A DNA stretch of 64,000 nucleotides from positions 1,612,001 to 1,676,000 of the forward strand of contig NZ_BLKW01000004.1 of the NCBI RefSeq assembly GCF_010723305.1, given 5' to 3'. This document shows, in pieces, positions 48,003 to 59,128 of this stretch. Below the pieces are notes generated by a model. It was given only the letters and a program-made list of their open reading frames with translations. It had not been told where the DNA came from and did not search any database. The stretch's first letter is position 1. Each line of letters begins with the position of its first letter. The stretch is from Mycobacterium botniense. Its GTDB lineage: Bacteria; Actinomycetota; Actinomycetes; Mycobacteriales; Mycobacteriaceae. The translations under genes were made by a program, and so were the position numbers.

Positions 48003-48038
48003 CGAAAGCCCGCATTCCCGCTGGAATGCGGGCTTTCG
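48003..48038. terminator. Bidirectional hairpin terminator between the reductase gene and the convergent membrane gene
   Basis: Perfect 16-bp stem (CGAAAGCCCGCATTCC with its complement) and CGCT loop. It lies between two convergent stop codons (47992 and 48052) and should terminate both transcripts. Confidence 0.85.
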
Positions 48039-48051
48039 TGTGTGGTGCCGG

Positions 48052-48633
48052 TTACGTGCCGGCGCGGCGCCGCCGGAAAACGCCTCTGCGCGGCTCAGGG
48101 CCTGCTGGCTGCTCGGGAAGGACTTGGGTCATCGTCTCCGGGAGCCCCTGGTCCGCGGCAACCACGGCTGTCGACATGTCGGGGGCGGGCTTGACGTCAC
48201 GCGCTAACCGAACCGACAGGCGCGCCAGAATAGCCCCGCCCAGGAAAACGATCACTGCGCCCAGCCCGGAAAAGTAGGAGATCTCCACCAGCGCCCGTTT
48301 GGCGTCTGTGGCGGCCGCCGGGTGCCCGATGTCCCCGAGCCCGAGGGTCGGCGCCAGCGTGGCACCGACCACGAACCAGGCACCGGCGAAGACCGCCAGC
48401 CAGGCGCCGAACATGGCGATGGCGCGGTTGCCGGAGCCGACGAGCAGCAGACCGCCTACCAGGGTGGTGGCTCCCGGGAACACCTCCAGCCACCCCCTGG
48501 CCGCCGTCCATATCCAAGGCTGATCGGGCGTATACGCGAAGTGGAAGTACGGGCCGGTGAACGGTATCAACGCACCCCAGGCACCCAGCAGCACCAACAG
48601 CAACCCGGTGACCGCACCGCGGCTGCGAGGCAT
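48052..48633 (-). CDS. Four-helix membrane protein of unknown function
   Basis: 193 residues from ATG 48633 (MPRSRGAVTGLLLVLLGAWG); starts at 48669 or 48708 are also open and the choice is uncertain. About four transmembrane segments: TGLLLVLLGAWGALIPF, FPGATTLVGGLLLVG, AIAMFGAWLAVFAGAWFVV, and SYFSGLGAVIVFLGGAIL. The C-terminal cytoplasmic tail ends in an Arg-rich stretch. I do not recognise a family. Confidence 0.72.
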   Translation of the reverse strand: MPRSRGAVTGLLLVLLGAWGALIPFTGPYFHFAYTPDQPWIWTAARGWLEVFPGATTLVGGLLLVGSGNRAIAMFGAWLAVFAGAWFVVGATLAPTLGLGDIGHPAAATDAKRALVEISYFSGLGAVIVFLGGAILARLSVRLARDVKPAPDMSTAVVAADQGLPETMTQVLPEQPAGPEPRRGVFRRRRAGT

Positions 48634-49047
48634 ATGCAGACTGTCGAAACCCACAACCCGACCTTTCATCAAAGGACCGAGAGACAACGCAGAATCGGCA
48701 CGACGCACTCCCCCTCATCGCGAACAGCTGTTCGGTAACCGTGCCGGGCTGACAGTGCCCGGAAAAAGACACACGGTGTCCCTACAATGCCACAGAACCG
48801 CGGCCGTGGTCGGCCGTTCAGAACGGCGCCCCGAGCCTGCACAACCCTGCCGCCGGGCTCGCTGGCCGATACCAGCCGGTTGATCGCGGCGTTGTCAGCT
48901 CGGAACGCGAGTCTCGCCGGCCCGCGACGCTGTGCGTCCTCAGGGTGCGCACAATGCCATCCGGCCCCGGCGTGTCGCGGGCAAACACGCCCGCTCGCCG
49001 CCGACTGCGATCGGCTGACAGCGTAGCCGCAGCCGGCGCCCGGACAC
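48634..49047. other. Intergenic region between the membrane protein gene and ruvB
   Basis: Contains the upstream side of the membrane gene, then GC-rich sequence without a supported gene. Confidence 0.4.
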
Positions 49048-50091
49048 CTACTCGAACAACCCGGGCTGGCCCAGAGTCCCCGCACCGGCCGGTGGGGTCA
49101 TGCCCAGGTGCGTCCAGGCCGCGGCGGTGGCCACCCGCCCGCGGGGGGTGCGGGCGATCATCCCGGCGCGCACCAAAAACGGCTCACACACCTCCTCGAC
49201 GGTGGCGGCCTCTTCCCCGACCGCCACCGCCAGCGTCGACACCCCCACCGGGCCACCGCCGAAGCTGCGGGTCAGTGCCGAGAGCACCGCGCGGTCCAGC
49301 CGGTCTAAGCCCAGTTCGTCGACGTCGTACACTTCCAACGCGGCCTTGGCCACATCGCGGGTAATCACCCCGTCAGCGCGCACCTCGGCGAAATCACGCA
49401 CCCGGCGCAGCAACCGGTTGGCGATCCGCGGGGTGCCCCGTGAGCGGCGGGCGATCTCGGCACCCGCATCAGCCCCCAGTTCGATACCCAAGATCCGCGC
49501 CGACCGCGCCAACACCCGCTGCAACTCGGCAGGCTCATAGAAATCCATGTACGCGGTAAACCCGAACCGATCCCGCAGCGGGCCGGTCAGCGCCCCTGAC
49601 CGCGTGGTCGCCCCCACCAGCGTAAACGGCGCCACCTCCAACGGAATCGACGTCGCCCCCGGACCCTTGCCCACCACCACGTCGACCCGGAAATCCTCCA
49701 TCGCCAAATACAACATCTCTTCAGCCGGGCGGGCGATGCGGTGGATCTCATCGATAAACAGCACATCGCGCTCGACCAGGTTGGACAGCATCGCCGCCAA
49801 ATCCCCCGCCCGCTCCAGCGCTGGACCCGACGTCACCCGCAACGCCGACCCCAACTCGGCGGCAATGATCATCGCCAGCGACGTCTTACCCAACCCCGGC
49901 GGACCCGACAACAAGATGTGATCCGGGCTGCCGCCCCGGTTTTTGGCGCCCTCGATCACCAACTGCAACTGCTCACACACCCGCGGCTGGCCGATAAACT
50001 CAGCCAGCGACCGTGGCCGCAGACTGGCATCGACATCGGCTTCTCCGACGGTCAGCGCTGCCGACACCTCCCGCTCGGCGGGTTCGCTCAT
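49048..50091 (-). CDS. ruvB: Holliday junction branch migration ATPase RuvB
   Basis: 347 residues. AAA+ motor: Walker [12 protein letters not shown], Walker B LFIDEIHR, sensor [19 protein letters not shown] and arginine finger region, then the C-terminal winged helix with [20 protein letters not shown] segment ([19 protein letters not shown]). Drives branch migration with RuvA. ATG overlaps ruvA's stop by 4 bp. Last gene of ruvC-ruvA-ruvB. Confidence 0.97.
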   Translation of the reverse strand: MSEPAEREVSAALTVGEADVDASLRPRSLAEFIGQPRVCEQLQLVIEGAKNRGGSPDHILLSGPPGLGKTSLAMIIAAELGSALRVTSGPALERAGDLAAMLSNLVERDVLFIDEIHRIARPAEEMLYLAMEDFRVDVVVGKGPGATSIPLEVAPFTLVGATTRSGALTGPLRDRFGFTAYMDFYEPAELQRVLARSARILGIELGADAGAEIARRSRGTPRIANRLLRRVRDFAEVRADGVITRDVAKAALEVYDVDELGLDRLDRAVLSALTRSFGGGPVGVSTLAVAVGEEAATVEEVCEPFLVRAGMIARTPRGRVATAAAWTHLGMTPPAGAGTLGQPGLFE

Positions 50092-50669
50092 GTCGTCGTC
50101 CCCAGCAGCGCCAACGCCGCGCGCAACGCCGCAGAAGTGCTGGCCCCGGGCTCACCGGCCAACACCCTATCGGTGGCCTCCTCAGCCTGCCTGGCCGCAA
50201 AACCCAGTCCGATCAGGGCTTCGACCACCGGGCCACGCACCGCGTGCCCATTGACCGGCGCTGCGGGCACCGCACCGGCCTTATCGCGCAACTCCAACAC
50301 CAGCCGCTCGGCGCCCCGGCGGCCGATCCCGGGCACCCGCGTCAGCGCCGCCACATCGCCGTCGGCCAGCACCCGCCGCAGTGCTGTCGCGTCATAAACC
50401 GCCAACGCCGCCAGCGCGATCTTGGGCCCCACCCCCGAAACCCCCAGCAACATCACAAACAAATCGCGGGCCTCGGCCTCGAGGAACCCGTACAGCGTCA
50501 TCGACTCCTCGCGCACAATCATCGCGGTGACCAACCGAGCCTCAGTCCCACGCCGCAGCCTTGCCAGCGTCGACGGGGTCGCCATTACCTGGTAACCGAC
50601 CCCAGCGCACTCGATCACCACATGATCCAGCGCCACCTCCAGCACCTGCCCGCGCACCGAGGCGATCAC
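50088..50669 (-). CDS. ruvA: Holliday junction DNA-binding protein RuvA
   Basis: 193 residues from GTG 50669 ([16 protein letters not shown]), which forms a GTGA overlap with the ruvC stop. The open frame extends to 50771 but that part lies within ruvC. N-terminal OB fold, helix-hairpin-helix region ([38 protein letters not shown]), and C-terminal domain III that contacts RuvB. Confidence 0.95.
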   Translation of the reverse strand: MIASVRGQVLEVALDHVVIECAGVGYQVMATPSTLARLRRGTEARLVTAMIVREESMTLYGFLEAEARDLFVMLLGVSGVGPKIALAALAVYDATALRRVLADGDVAALTRVPGIGRRGAERLVLELRDKAGAVPAAPVNGHAVRGPVVEALIGLGFAARQAEEATDRVLAGEPGASTSAALRAALALLGTTT

Positions 50670-51220
50670 CGCGCCGCCTTGACCTTCGCACCGACCCGCT
50701 GACGCTGCCCGCCCGCCTGGGCTTCTGCGGCGGCCATCCGCGCGATCATCGGCGCGCGCCAGCAATGACATATCGCCAACGCCAACGCGTCAGCCGCATC
50801 CGCCGGTGTCGGCTTGGCTTGCAACCCAAGGATTCTGGTGACCATCGCAGTCACCTGCGCCTTGCCCGCACCACCGTTACCGGTAACCGCCGCCTTCACC
50901 TCGCTGGGGGTGTGAAAATGCACCGCAACACCCCGTTTGGCCGCCGCCAGCGCCACCACGCCCCCAACCTGCGCGGTACCCATCACCGTCGACACATTCT
51001 GCTGGGAAAACACCCGCTCGATCGCCATCACATCCGGGCGATAAGTATCCAGCCACTGCTCGACAACATCACTGATCGCCAATAACCGCCCCGGCAACGG
51101 GACGTCGACCGCGGTGCGTACGACCTCGACATTCAGTGCGACGATCTGCCGCCCGCGGCTGCCGTCGATCACCGACAATCCGCAGCGCGTCAAGCCTGGA
51201 TCAACACCCATCACCCGCAC
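50666..51220 (-). CDS. ruvC: Crossover junction endonuclease RuvC
   Basis: 184 residues. Catalytic acidic residues: D7 ([11 protein letters not shown]), E68 ([11 protein letters not shown]), and the C-terminal pair in [14 protein letters not shown]. Resolves Holliday junctions with RuvAB. First gene of the operon, with a C-terminal Arg/Lys-rich tail somewhat longer than the E. coli enzyme. Confidence 0.96.
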   Translation of the reverse strand: MRVMGVDPGLTRCGLSVIDGSRGRQIVALNVEVVRTAVDVPLPGRLLAISDVVEQWLDTYRPDVMAIERVFSQQNVSTVMGTAQVGGVVALAAAKRGVAVHFHTPSEVKAAVTGNGGAGKAQVTAMVTRILGLQAKPTPADAADALALAICHCWRAPMIARMAAAEAQAGGQRQRVGAKVKAAR

Positions 51221-51596
51221 TGCATCACTCCCGCTGCCGAACGACTGTTCGATACCCTATCGGGCCGAGCCGACAGCCATCGGAACGACACGCGGTGAGA
51301 TCCGTCGCGCCGGCGGTCGCCGACGATAAACATGCGATATCGGTATCGCCTCACCGGCGAAGTCGCTGTATCCACGGTGCAGCGTTTCAGCCCATCGTCG
51401 TAGCGATCGTGCAGCGGGATCAGTCGCATATCCGGGCTCGCTTGGGAATCGTCACGGTATATCTCGCCATGGGGCGCGTGTGATCGGTGTGACTCCACGG
51501 CGCCGCCAGCGACAGCACCACCGGCCGGCCAAGCCCGGCAGGCTAAGGTTGGTGCACACTCAGGGCAAGTCAGGTGGCTGACCGGAAGGCGGACAG
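51221..51596. other. Intergenic region upstream of ruvC and the collagen-like gene
   Basis: Divergent region. Short frames exist on both strands, none with a family match. Confidence 0.4.
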
Positions 51597-52148
51597 ATGG
51601 GCCGTATGCGCTGCACCAAGCGGAATCGTCGACCGGGCCACGGCACGGCACGCGATGCTCATCCGATCATTGTCGGGACAGCTGCCGGTGCGTTTCTGGC
51701 TGCGGCGATGACCCCGCTGGCCACCGCGCCCGCCGCCACTGCGGGCATCATCGATGTCCTCAGCAACGCAGCCAGCGCCCCGGCCCCTGTCCCGGTGATC
51801 GTCGCTCCTCGCCCCGCCGCCAGTGGGATCGACAGGAGCGGCCACGCGCTCAGCGGCCCCGGCGACGACGGCGGCCCCGGCGGGCAAGGCGGGCAAGGCG
51901 GGCATGGCGGCCCCGGCGGGCAAGGCGGGCACGGCGGCCCCGGCGGGCAAGGCGGGCAAGGCGGCCCCGGCGGTCACGGCGGAGCCGGCGGGCACGGGGG
52001 AGCCGGCGGGCAAGGGGGGCACGGCGGAGCCGGCGGGCAGCCCGGCCCCGGCGGAGCCGGTGGCGCACCGGGACCCGGCGGGGCGCCCGGCCAGCCCGGC
52101 CAGCCCGGCCAGCCCGGGGCGCCCGGCCAGCCCGGGGCGCCCGGCTAA
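51597..52148 (+). CDS. Secreted collagen-like Gly-x-y repeat protein
   Basis: 183 residues. The Arg/Lys-rich start (MGRMRCTKRNRR) precedes a hydrophobic segment GTAAGAFLAAAM, with likely cleavage near TAPAATA, then IIDVLSNAAS. From about residue 90 the protein is almost pure Gly-x-y: GGQGGQGGHGGPGG units, then GQPGQPGQPGAPG with collagen-like GQP and GAP triplets. No PE domain. At this position M. tuberculosis has PE_PGRS44. The leader architecture is like that of the PGRS gene at 27-29 kb. The 9-bp DNA repeat makes length variation likely. Confidence 0.75.
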   Translation: MGRMRCTKRNRRPGHGTARDAHPIIVGTAAGAFLAAAMTPLATAPAATAGIIDVLSNAASAPAPVPVIVAPRPAASGIDRSGHALSGPGDDGGPGGQGGQGGHGGPGGQGGHGGPGGQGGQGGPGGHGGAGGHGGAGGQGGHGGAGGQPGPGGAGGAPGPGGAPGQPGQPGQPGAPGQPGAPG

Positions 52149-52292
52149 GACCGGCTAAGCCCGGCTGTGTCAGGTCGGCCGCCCACCGGATGATGCGGCC
52201 ACCCACATCCACCACCGCGCCCGCTGCGGCAGCACGGCGCTCACCATGATCAGCCGTGGAAGCACCGGGGATACTCTCGACTGACGAACTGA

Positions 52293-53566
<1,274 letters not shown>

Positions 53567-53567
<1 letters not shown>

Positions 53568-53612
53568 GCGGCCGCTCGCTTCGCTGAGCGGTCGACGGCC
53601 ACAGCGGCCGCC
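53567..53612 (+). terminator. Hairpin overlapping the methyltransferase stop codon
   Basis: Perfect 10-bp repeat GGCGGCCGCT with its complement, loop of 26 nt; begins on the last base of the TAG. Confidence 0.5.
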
Positions 53613-53780
53613 CAGAGGCCTCCGGTGTCATGTGCTGCAGACAGCCGCACCATCCGACCCAGCGGGCCGATCTCCGGCAATCCGACGGACGGCATTGCGG
53701 TCAAGGTGATTTGAGCACGCCGACCGGCGGACACGCAGCGTAATTGACTACTACGCGGTGAGGAACGATATCATCGGCCG

Positions 53781-54419
53781 ATGACTCATACATCTCCCAC
53801 TGAGCCTGGCCGCGAGAATGACCCCACGACAGCCCCCGCCGGTGTAGGCGAGTGGTCGACGTCTCATCAGTCTTCTCCAGAGACAGGGTCTCTCACTGAG
53901 AGCCCCGCAAAGGATTTTCCTGACGAGCCACTTCCTCCCACCACAGGCGGGCGCAAGTCGTCGCGCTGGCTCACAGTGGTGTCACTGGTCATTGCGGTAA
54001 TCGCCGTAGGACTGGCCATTGGGTCGTGGTTCCGCCCCACTCACAGCGCGTCTCCCGCGTTCACCAGCCAGCAAATCTCCGACGCGAAAACGAATGTCTG
54101 CGCCGCGTACACGACCGTGCAGCAAGCGGTGGTCATCAACACCCACCTGGTGAACCCGCGCCCGGACGACCCGATTGGCCAACTGGCGGTGGCGGCCAAT
54201 GCTCGCCTGGCCTTGTTAGGGGGCGGCGCCTACTTACGAGACCGCCTCGCCGCAGAAGCTGCGACTCCAGCTGATCTGGCGAAAGCCGTTAAATCTATGA
54301 TCAATACGCTTGAGCAGCTGGGGGTCAACTACCTTGCCGGTGCATCCAATATCGTTCAGGACCCGTTGCGCAACGAGCTCAACTCGGAGATCAACCAAAT
54401 AAACGGGCTGTGCACATAA
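53781..54419 (+). CDS. Single-pass membrane protein, Mce-associated or Ala/Pro-rich type
   Basis: 212 residues. Long cytoplasmic N-terminus rich in Ser, Thr, Pro and Glu (1-60), a transmembrane helix at about 62-84 (WLTVVSLVIAVIAVGLAIGSW), then an extracytoplasmic helical domain of about 125 residues with two cysteines (TNVCAAY and the terminal GLCT) that could pair. Resembles the alanine- and proline-rich membrane proteins common in mycobacteria. No enzymatic motif. Starts 213 bp after the methyltransferase gene. Confidence 0.75.
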   Translation: MTHTSPTEPGRENDPTTAPAGVGEWSTSHQSSPETGSLTESPAKDFPDEPLPPTTGGRKSSRWLTVVSLVIAVIAVGLAIGSWFRPTHSASPAFTSQQISDAKTNVCAAYTTVQQAVVINTHLVNPRPDDPIGQLAVAANARLALLGGGAYLRDRLAAEAATPADLAKAVKSMINTLEQLGVNYLAGASNIVQDPLRNELNSEINQINGLCT

Positions 54420-54619
54420 CCGATCTTGCCCGCTGAGTGCACAGAGCGTGGCCGGCCGGCTCGAACGCCGGCACGTCGCTGCAACGGTAGTGCATGCTTC
54501 ACGTCGCAATAGTGTGCGCAGACGGGCGATTCCGGGCAGGGGGTAGTCGTGGACCGCGGTGACCCACGCTGCCGCCGCGCTCCCGGCGGCAGCGTGTCAG
54601 AAACGGTGCTGAAAGGACG

Positions 54620-55375
54620 TCACTCGTCCTCGAGTGCGGCCAGTACCTCATCGGGCACGTCGACGTTGGTCCACACGTTCTGCACATCGTCGCTATCTTC
54701 CAGCGCGTCGACGAGTTTAAATAGCTTGCGGGCGGCGTCGAGGTCGACCGGAACGCTGACCGAGGGCTGGAAACTGGCCTCGGCTGACACGTAGTCGATC
54801 CCGGCGTTTTGCAACGCGGTCCGCACTGCCACCAAATCGCCCGGTTCCGAGATGATTTCGAAGCTATCGCCGAGATCGTTCACCTCCTCGGCACCCGCGT
54901 CCAGCACGGCCGCCAGCACATCGTCTTCGGTCAGGCCGTTCTTGTCCAGGGTGACCACACCTTTGCGGGAAAACAGATAGGACACCGACCCCGGGTCCGC
55001 CATGGTGCCGCCGTTGCGTGTCATCGCCACCCGTACCTCGCTGGCGGCGCGGTTGCGATTGTCGGTCAGGCACTCGATCAACACCGCAACACCGTTAGGT
55101 CCATAACCCTCGTAGGTGACGGTCTGGTAGTCCGCACCGCCGGCCTCCTCGCCAGCGCCGCGCCGGCGAGCGCGTTCAATGTTTTCGTTGGGTACCGAAC
55201 TCTTCTTCGCCTTCTGGATAGCGTCGTACAGCGTGGGGTTTCCCGCTGGGTCACCGCCACCGACCCGCGCCGCGACTTCGATGTTCTTGATCAGCCGCGC
55301 GAACATCTTGCCGCGGCGCGCGTCGACGACCGCCTTTTTGTGCTTGGTAGTGGCCCACTTGGAATGGCCGCTCAT
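54620..55375 (-). CDS. YebC/PmpR family transcriptional or translational regulator (Rv2603c-like)
   Basis: 251 residues. Begins [16 protein letters not shown], the family signature, with [42 protein letters not shown] and a conserved acidic C-terminus. YebC proteins bind DNA or act on stalled ribosomes. Sits at the head of the pdxT-tesB2-pdxS neighbourhood, as in M. tuberculosis. Confidence 0.95.
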   Translation of the reverse strand: MSGHSKWATTKHKKAVVDARRGKMFARLIKNIEVAARVGGGDPAGNPTLYDAIQKAKKSSVPNENIERARRRGAGEEAGGADYQTVTYEGYGPNGVAVLIECLTDNRNRAASEVRVAMTRNGGTMADPGSVSYLFSRKGVVTLDKNGLTEDDVLAAVLDAGAEEVNDLGDSFEIISEPGDLVAVRTALQNAGIDYVSAEASFQPSVSVPVDLDAARKLFKLVDALEDSDDVQNVWTNVDVPDEVLAALEDE

Positions 55376-55448
55376 CCCCGTCCTATCTCACATCCGGATG
55401 CGTAGTTCTCGGCCAGACGAGTCTACGTGCACCACACGCAAGCCTGCC

Positions 55449-55602
55449 CGGCTCCTCCCCGGGCCGCACCGGCCCGCATCGTCGCCGGACGTGTTCAGAT
55501 GGCCCGGCTCCTCCCCGGGCCGCACCGGTCCGCGTCGTCGCCGGACGTGTTCAGATGGCCCGGCTCCTCCCCGGGCCGCACCGGCCCGCATCGTCGCCGG
55601 TC
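55449..55602. repeat. 56-bp tandem repeat, nearly three copies
   Basis: Units start at 55449, 55505 and 55561 with CGGCTCCTCCCCGGGCCGCA and include the segment ACGTGTTCAGATG in the first two. The third unit is cut after about 40 bp by the pdxT stop codon. Units differ at only two or so positions. It lies between yebC and pdxT and has the form of a minisatellite (VNTR) locus. Confidence 0.9.
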
Positions 55603-56198
55603 TAACGCTCGCCGGTGACGATGTCGACAAACAACCGGTGGATGCGGCGGTCGCCGGTCACCTCCGGGTGAAACGCCGTCGCCAGCACCGGGCCCTGCCG
55701 CACCGCCACGATATGGCCGGCCGCGCGGGCCAGCACCTGCACCCCCGGGCCCGCCCGCTCGACCCACGGCGCGCGGATGAACACCGCACGCACCGGCTCG
55801 TCCAGGCCCGCGAACGCGATATCGCCCTCGAACGAATCGACCTGGCGGCCGAATGCGTTGCGCCGCACGGTCATATCGATGGCACCCAGCGGAACCGCCT
55901 CGCGGCCCTTGGCGCCGGCATCAAGGATCTCGCTGGCCAAAAGGATCATCCCGGCACACGCTCCGTACGCCGGCAACCCGTCGGCCAGCCGTGCCCGCAG
56001 CGGCTCCAGCAAGTCCAGCTCGCGCAGCAGCTGGCTCATGGTGGTGGACTCTCCGCCGGGAATGACCAAGGCGTCCACCGCGTCCAGTTCAGCGCGACGA
56101 CGCACGGCACGTGGCTCAGCACCGGCTTCGCGCACCGCCGCCAGGTGCTCCCGGGTGTCACCTTGCAGCGCCAGCACGCCAATTCGCGGCGTGGTCAC
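55602..56198 (-). CDS. pdxT: Pyridoxal 5'-phosphate synthase glutaminase subunit
   Basis: 198 residues from GTG 56198 ([18 protein letters not shown]), which fits the M. tuberculosis length and has GGGAG upstream. A GTG at 56249 would overlap the tesB2 stop and add 17 residues. Class I glutaminase: nucleophile C81 in YGACAGM, His-Glu in AFHPEVTGD, and PGGESTT. It passes ammonia from glutamine to PdxS. Confidence 0.95.
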   Translation of the reverse strand: MTTPRIGVLALQGDTREHLAAVREAGAEPRAVRRRAELDAVDALVIPGGESTTMSQLLRELDLLEPLRARLADGLPAYGACAGMILLASEILDAGAKGREAVPLGAIDMTVRRNAFGRQVDSFEGDIAFAGLDEPVRAVFIRAPWVERAGPGVQVLARAAGHIVAVRQGPVLATAFHPEVTGDRRIHRLFVDIVTGER

Positions 56199-56245
56199 CA
56201 GGCGCCGCTCCCGCTCGGCGCTGGGCTGCGCATCAGCACCGGCGC

Positions 56246-57091
56246 TCACCGGCTCGCCGGACGAAGCTCGCGTTTGTACCGGGTCAAGCCCTCTTGCACG
56301 ACTGCGGCGACCAGCTCGCCGTACCGGTTGAAGATCTTGCCCTGGGTCAGCGCCCGCCCGCCGCACGCCGACGGCGAGGACTGGTCGTAGAGCAGCCACT
56401 CGTCGGCCCGGAACGGCCGCATGAACCACATCGCGTGATCCAGCGAGGCGACCTGCAGGTGGTGGCGCTCCTCGATATGGATCACCTGGGCCGAGCCGAG
56501 CAGAGTGAGATCACTCATATAGGCCAGCGCGCAGATGTGCAGCACCGGGTCGTCGGGCAACGGGTCGCGATGCCGGAACCACACCTGCTGCTGGGATGCT
56601 AACCGGGGCAGACGTTCGAGTTTCTGTTGCGGAACCACGCGCACGTCCCATTCGTCAAACTGGCGGAAACCCGCGTCGTCAAACACCTTCATCGACCTCA
56701 GCCCCGGCAGGTCGTCCGGCGGCGGCGCAGAAGGCATCGCGTCTTGATGTTCGATGCCGCTCTGATCGGTCTGAAACGACGCTGACATGGAAAAGATCGT
56801 CTCGCCGTGCTGGATCGCGTTCACCCGCCTGGTGCAAAACGAGCCGCCGTCGCGGAGGCGTTCGACGAGGAAAATGGTGGGCGCTGTGGCATCTCCGGGC
56901 CGCAGAAAATAACCGTGCAGCGAATGCACCAGGTAACGCGGGTCGACGGTGCGCACCGCCGACACCAGGGACTGTCCGGCGACGTGCCCGCCGAACGTGC
57001 GCTGCCAGTTGCCCGATTCCGGACTGAACACCCGGCCGCGGTAGATGTTCACCTCGAGCTGTTCGAGATCGAGGATCTCTTCGATCGCCAT
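56246..57091 (-). CDS. tesB2: Acyl-CoA thioesterase II, TesB2
   Basis: 281 residues, double hot-dog thioesterase, counterpart of Rv2605c. Segments [45 protein letters not shown] and, in the second half, [36 protein letters not shown]. It hydrolyses acyl-CoA. Lies between pdxT and pdxS. Confidence 0.95.
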   Translation of the reverse strand: MAIEEILDLEQLEVNIYRGRVFSPESGNWQRTFGGHVAGQSLVSAVRTVDPRYLVHSLHGYFLRPGDATAPTIFLVERLRDGGSFCTRRVNAIQHGETIFSMSASFQTDQSGIEHQDAMPSAPPPDDLPGLRSMKVFDDAGFRQFDEWDVRVVPQQKLERLPRLASQQQVWFRHRDPLPDDPVLHICALAYMSDLTLLGSAQVIHIEERHHLQVASLDHAMWFMRPFRADEWLLYDQSSPSACGGRALTQGKIFNRYGELVAAVVQEGLTRYKRELRPASR

Positions 57092-57100
57092 CCGACTTGT

Positions 57101-58012
57101 TTACCAGCCGCGTTGGGCGAGCCGGTGGGGCTGGGCGATGTCCTCCACGGTGATACCCACCATGGCCTCCCCCAGGCCCCGCGACACCTTGGCCAGCACA
57201 TCGGGGTCGTCGTAGAAGGTGGTCGCCTTGACGATGGCGGCGGCGCGGTGGGCGGGGGAGCTCGATTTGAAGATCCCGGAGCCGACAAAGATTCCTTCAG
57301 CGCCCAGTTGCATCATCATCGCCGCGTCGGCGGGGGTGGCGATACCGCCCGCGCAGAACAATGTCACCGGCAGCTTGCCGGCGCGGGCGACCTCGGCGAC
57401 CAGTTCATAGGGTGCCTGCAGCTCTTTGGCGGCGACGAACAGCTCGTCCTCACTCAGCGTGGTCAGCCGGCGGATCTCGCTGGTCATCGCCCGTATGTGC
57501 GCAGTGGCGTTGGACACGTCACCGGTGCCGGCTTCACCCTTGGACCGGATCATGGCCGCGCCCTCGGTAATCCGCCGCAATGCCTCACCGAGATTGGTCG
57601 CCCCGCAAACGAATGGCACGGTGAACTTCCACTTGTCGATGTGGTGGGTGTAGTCGGCGGGAGTCAGCACCTCGGACTCGTCAATGTAGTCCACCCCCAG
57701 GCTCTGCAGGATCTGCGCCTCGACGAAATGGCCGATACGCACTTTGGCCATCACCGGGATGGTGACCGCGTTGATGATGGCCTCGATCAGCTCGGGATCG
57801 CTCATCCGGGCGACACCGCCCTGGGCGCGGATATCGGCGGGTACCCGCTCCAGTGCCATCACCGCGACGGCCCCGGCTCCCTCGGCGATGCGGGCTTGCT
57901 CGGGGGTGACGACATCCATGATGACGCCGCCCTTGAGCATTTCGGCCATTCCGCGCTTGACCCGCGTCGTCCCGGTTTGCCCGGCAGCGTTCGACGAAGC
58001 GGCGGTATCCAC
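57101..58012 (-). CDS. pdxS: Pyridoxal 5'-phosphate synthase subunit PdxS
   Basis: 303 residues. TIM-barrel with [22 protein letters not shown], catalytic lysine region [16 protein letters not shown], and [18 protein letters not shown]. It forms PLP from ribose 5-phosphate, glyceraldehyde 3-phosphate and ammonia supplied by PdxT. In M. tuberculosis the pyridoxamine oxidase-like pdxH follows; it is absent here. Confidence 0.97.
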   Translation of the reverse strand: MDTAASSNAAGQTGTTRVKRGMAEMLKGGVIMDVVTPEQARIAEGAGAVAVMALERVPADIRAQGGVARMSDPELIEAIINAVTIPVMAKVRIGHFVEAQILQSLGVDYIDESEVLTPADYTHHIDKWKFTVPFVCGATNLGEALRRITEGAAMIRSKGEAGTGDVSNATAHIRAMTSEIRRLTTLSEDELFVAAKELQAPYELVAEVARAGKLPVTLFCAGGIATPADAAMMMQLGAEGIFVGSGIFKSSSPAHRAAAIVKATTFYDDPDVLAKVSRGLGEAMVGITVEDIAQPHRLAQRGW

Positions 58013-58093
58013 TGCTGATTCTCCTTCAACCGATGCCGTTCCAGTCTAGTGGGGAACAACGAGCGGGTTTTTCGCCCGACCGCAGCGGACGCG

Positions 58094-59128
58094 TCAGCGG
58101 ATCGACTGCAACTGCCGCGCCCGCGCCGGTGCCCCGGCGTCGGCCAGCGCTTTCGCGTCGGCGAGCAGTTCGGACAGCTGAAGCGGGTAGACCGTTTCAC
58201 CGCCGGCTACCAATTCGGCGATGTCGCCGGCGTCACACCAGCGGTGACTGTGAATGTAGCGGCGCTCCAATTCAGTCCGCCCCGACGGGGACGGCTCGAA
58301 CCGCCGGGTGCGATACACGAAGAAGAATTCCTGGCTGTCGAGCACCGAGCCGTTGAACTCGAACACCGCATCGCGCCGCCAGATCGGTCCGATCATGTCC
58401 GCGGGCTCGACCCGCAGACCGGTCTCCTCGGCCAGCTCCCGCGCCGCTGCGTGCGCCAGGGGCTCGCCGGGCCGCACCCGGCCGCCGACGGTGAACCACC
58501 ACTTGGGCGCGCTGCCGTCGGTGATCGCCGGGTCCGAACCGCACAGCAACAACACCGCACCGGTCTCGTCGAGGAGCACCACCCGCGCCGAGGTGCGCTG
58601 ACTGGCCACCGGTTGAGTGCTGTCCAGCACCGCGCGGTAGCGCTCTGCGATTTCGAAATACGTTGGCAGCGCAGCTCTTCCACCCAGCCGCAGCAGACGC
58701 ACCAGGGGCCGTTCGCGGAGCGCCAAGGTGTCACGGACCGCGTCGTTGTGGAATCGGCGAGCCAGCAACACCCGTGCCTCGGCGTCGGCCAGCTCGGCGA
58801 CCAGAGCCGACGGCAATGCCGCCGGGTCAACCATCGCTAACGCCGCCGACAGCTCGTTTTCGCACGCTTCACGCTCGGCTCGGGGCGCACGCTCGGCGGC
58901 GTCGGCCAGCGCGGCCAGCCGCTTGCCTTCCGGGGCGCCGCCGTAGGCGTCGGCGGCGACCGCGCGGGCCACCACCGCGCGGCGCGCCAGCGCACCGTCG
59001 AGGGCCTGCCAGGACAGGTCGTAGCGCACGTGCAACCGGTCCAGCCGGTTGGCCATCTGATACACCCGGGCGCCCAGCGCCACCAGCACCGCGACCAGGA
59101 CCACGACGGTCACGACCGCCCAGGTCAT
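58094..59128 (-). CDS. NUDIX hydrolase with N-terminal membrane anchor (Rv2609c-like)
   Basis: 344 residues. N-terminal helix VVTVVVLVAVLVALGARVY, a coiled and Arg/Glu/Ala-rich region, then the NUDIX domain with box near GxxEx7REUxEExG: GEPLAHAAARELAEETGL. The start ATG overlaps the pimA stop (TGATG). The reaction, hydrolysis of a nucleoside diphosphate linked to X, is not specified by sequence. Last gene of the PIM operon. Confidence 0.9.
   Translation of the reverse strand: MTWAVVTVVVLVAVLVALGARVYQMANRLDRLHVRYDLSWQALDGALARRAVVARAVAADAYGGAPEGKRLAALADAAERAPRAEREACENELSAALAMVDPAALPSALVAELADAEARVLLARRFHNDAVRDTLALRERPLVRLLRLGGRAALPTYFEIAERYRAVLDSTQPVASQRTSARVVLLDETGAVLLLCGSDPAITDGSAPKWWFTVGGRVRPGEPLAHAAARELAEETGLRVEPADMIGPIWRRDAVFEFNGSVLDSQEFFFVYRTRRFEPSPSGRTELERRYIHSHRWCDAGDIAELVAGGETVYPLQLSELLADAKALADAGAPARARQLQSIR

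Noticed and set aside
55449..55602. Possible CRISPR array
   Set aside because: The 56-bp units are contiguous with no unique spacers, only about 2.7 copies, and no cas gene is near.
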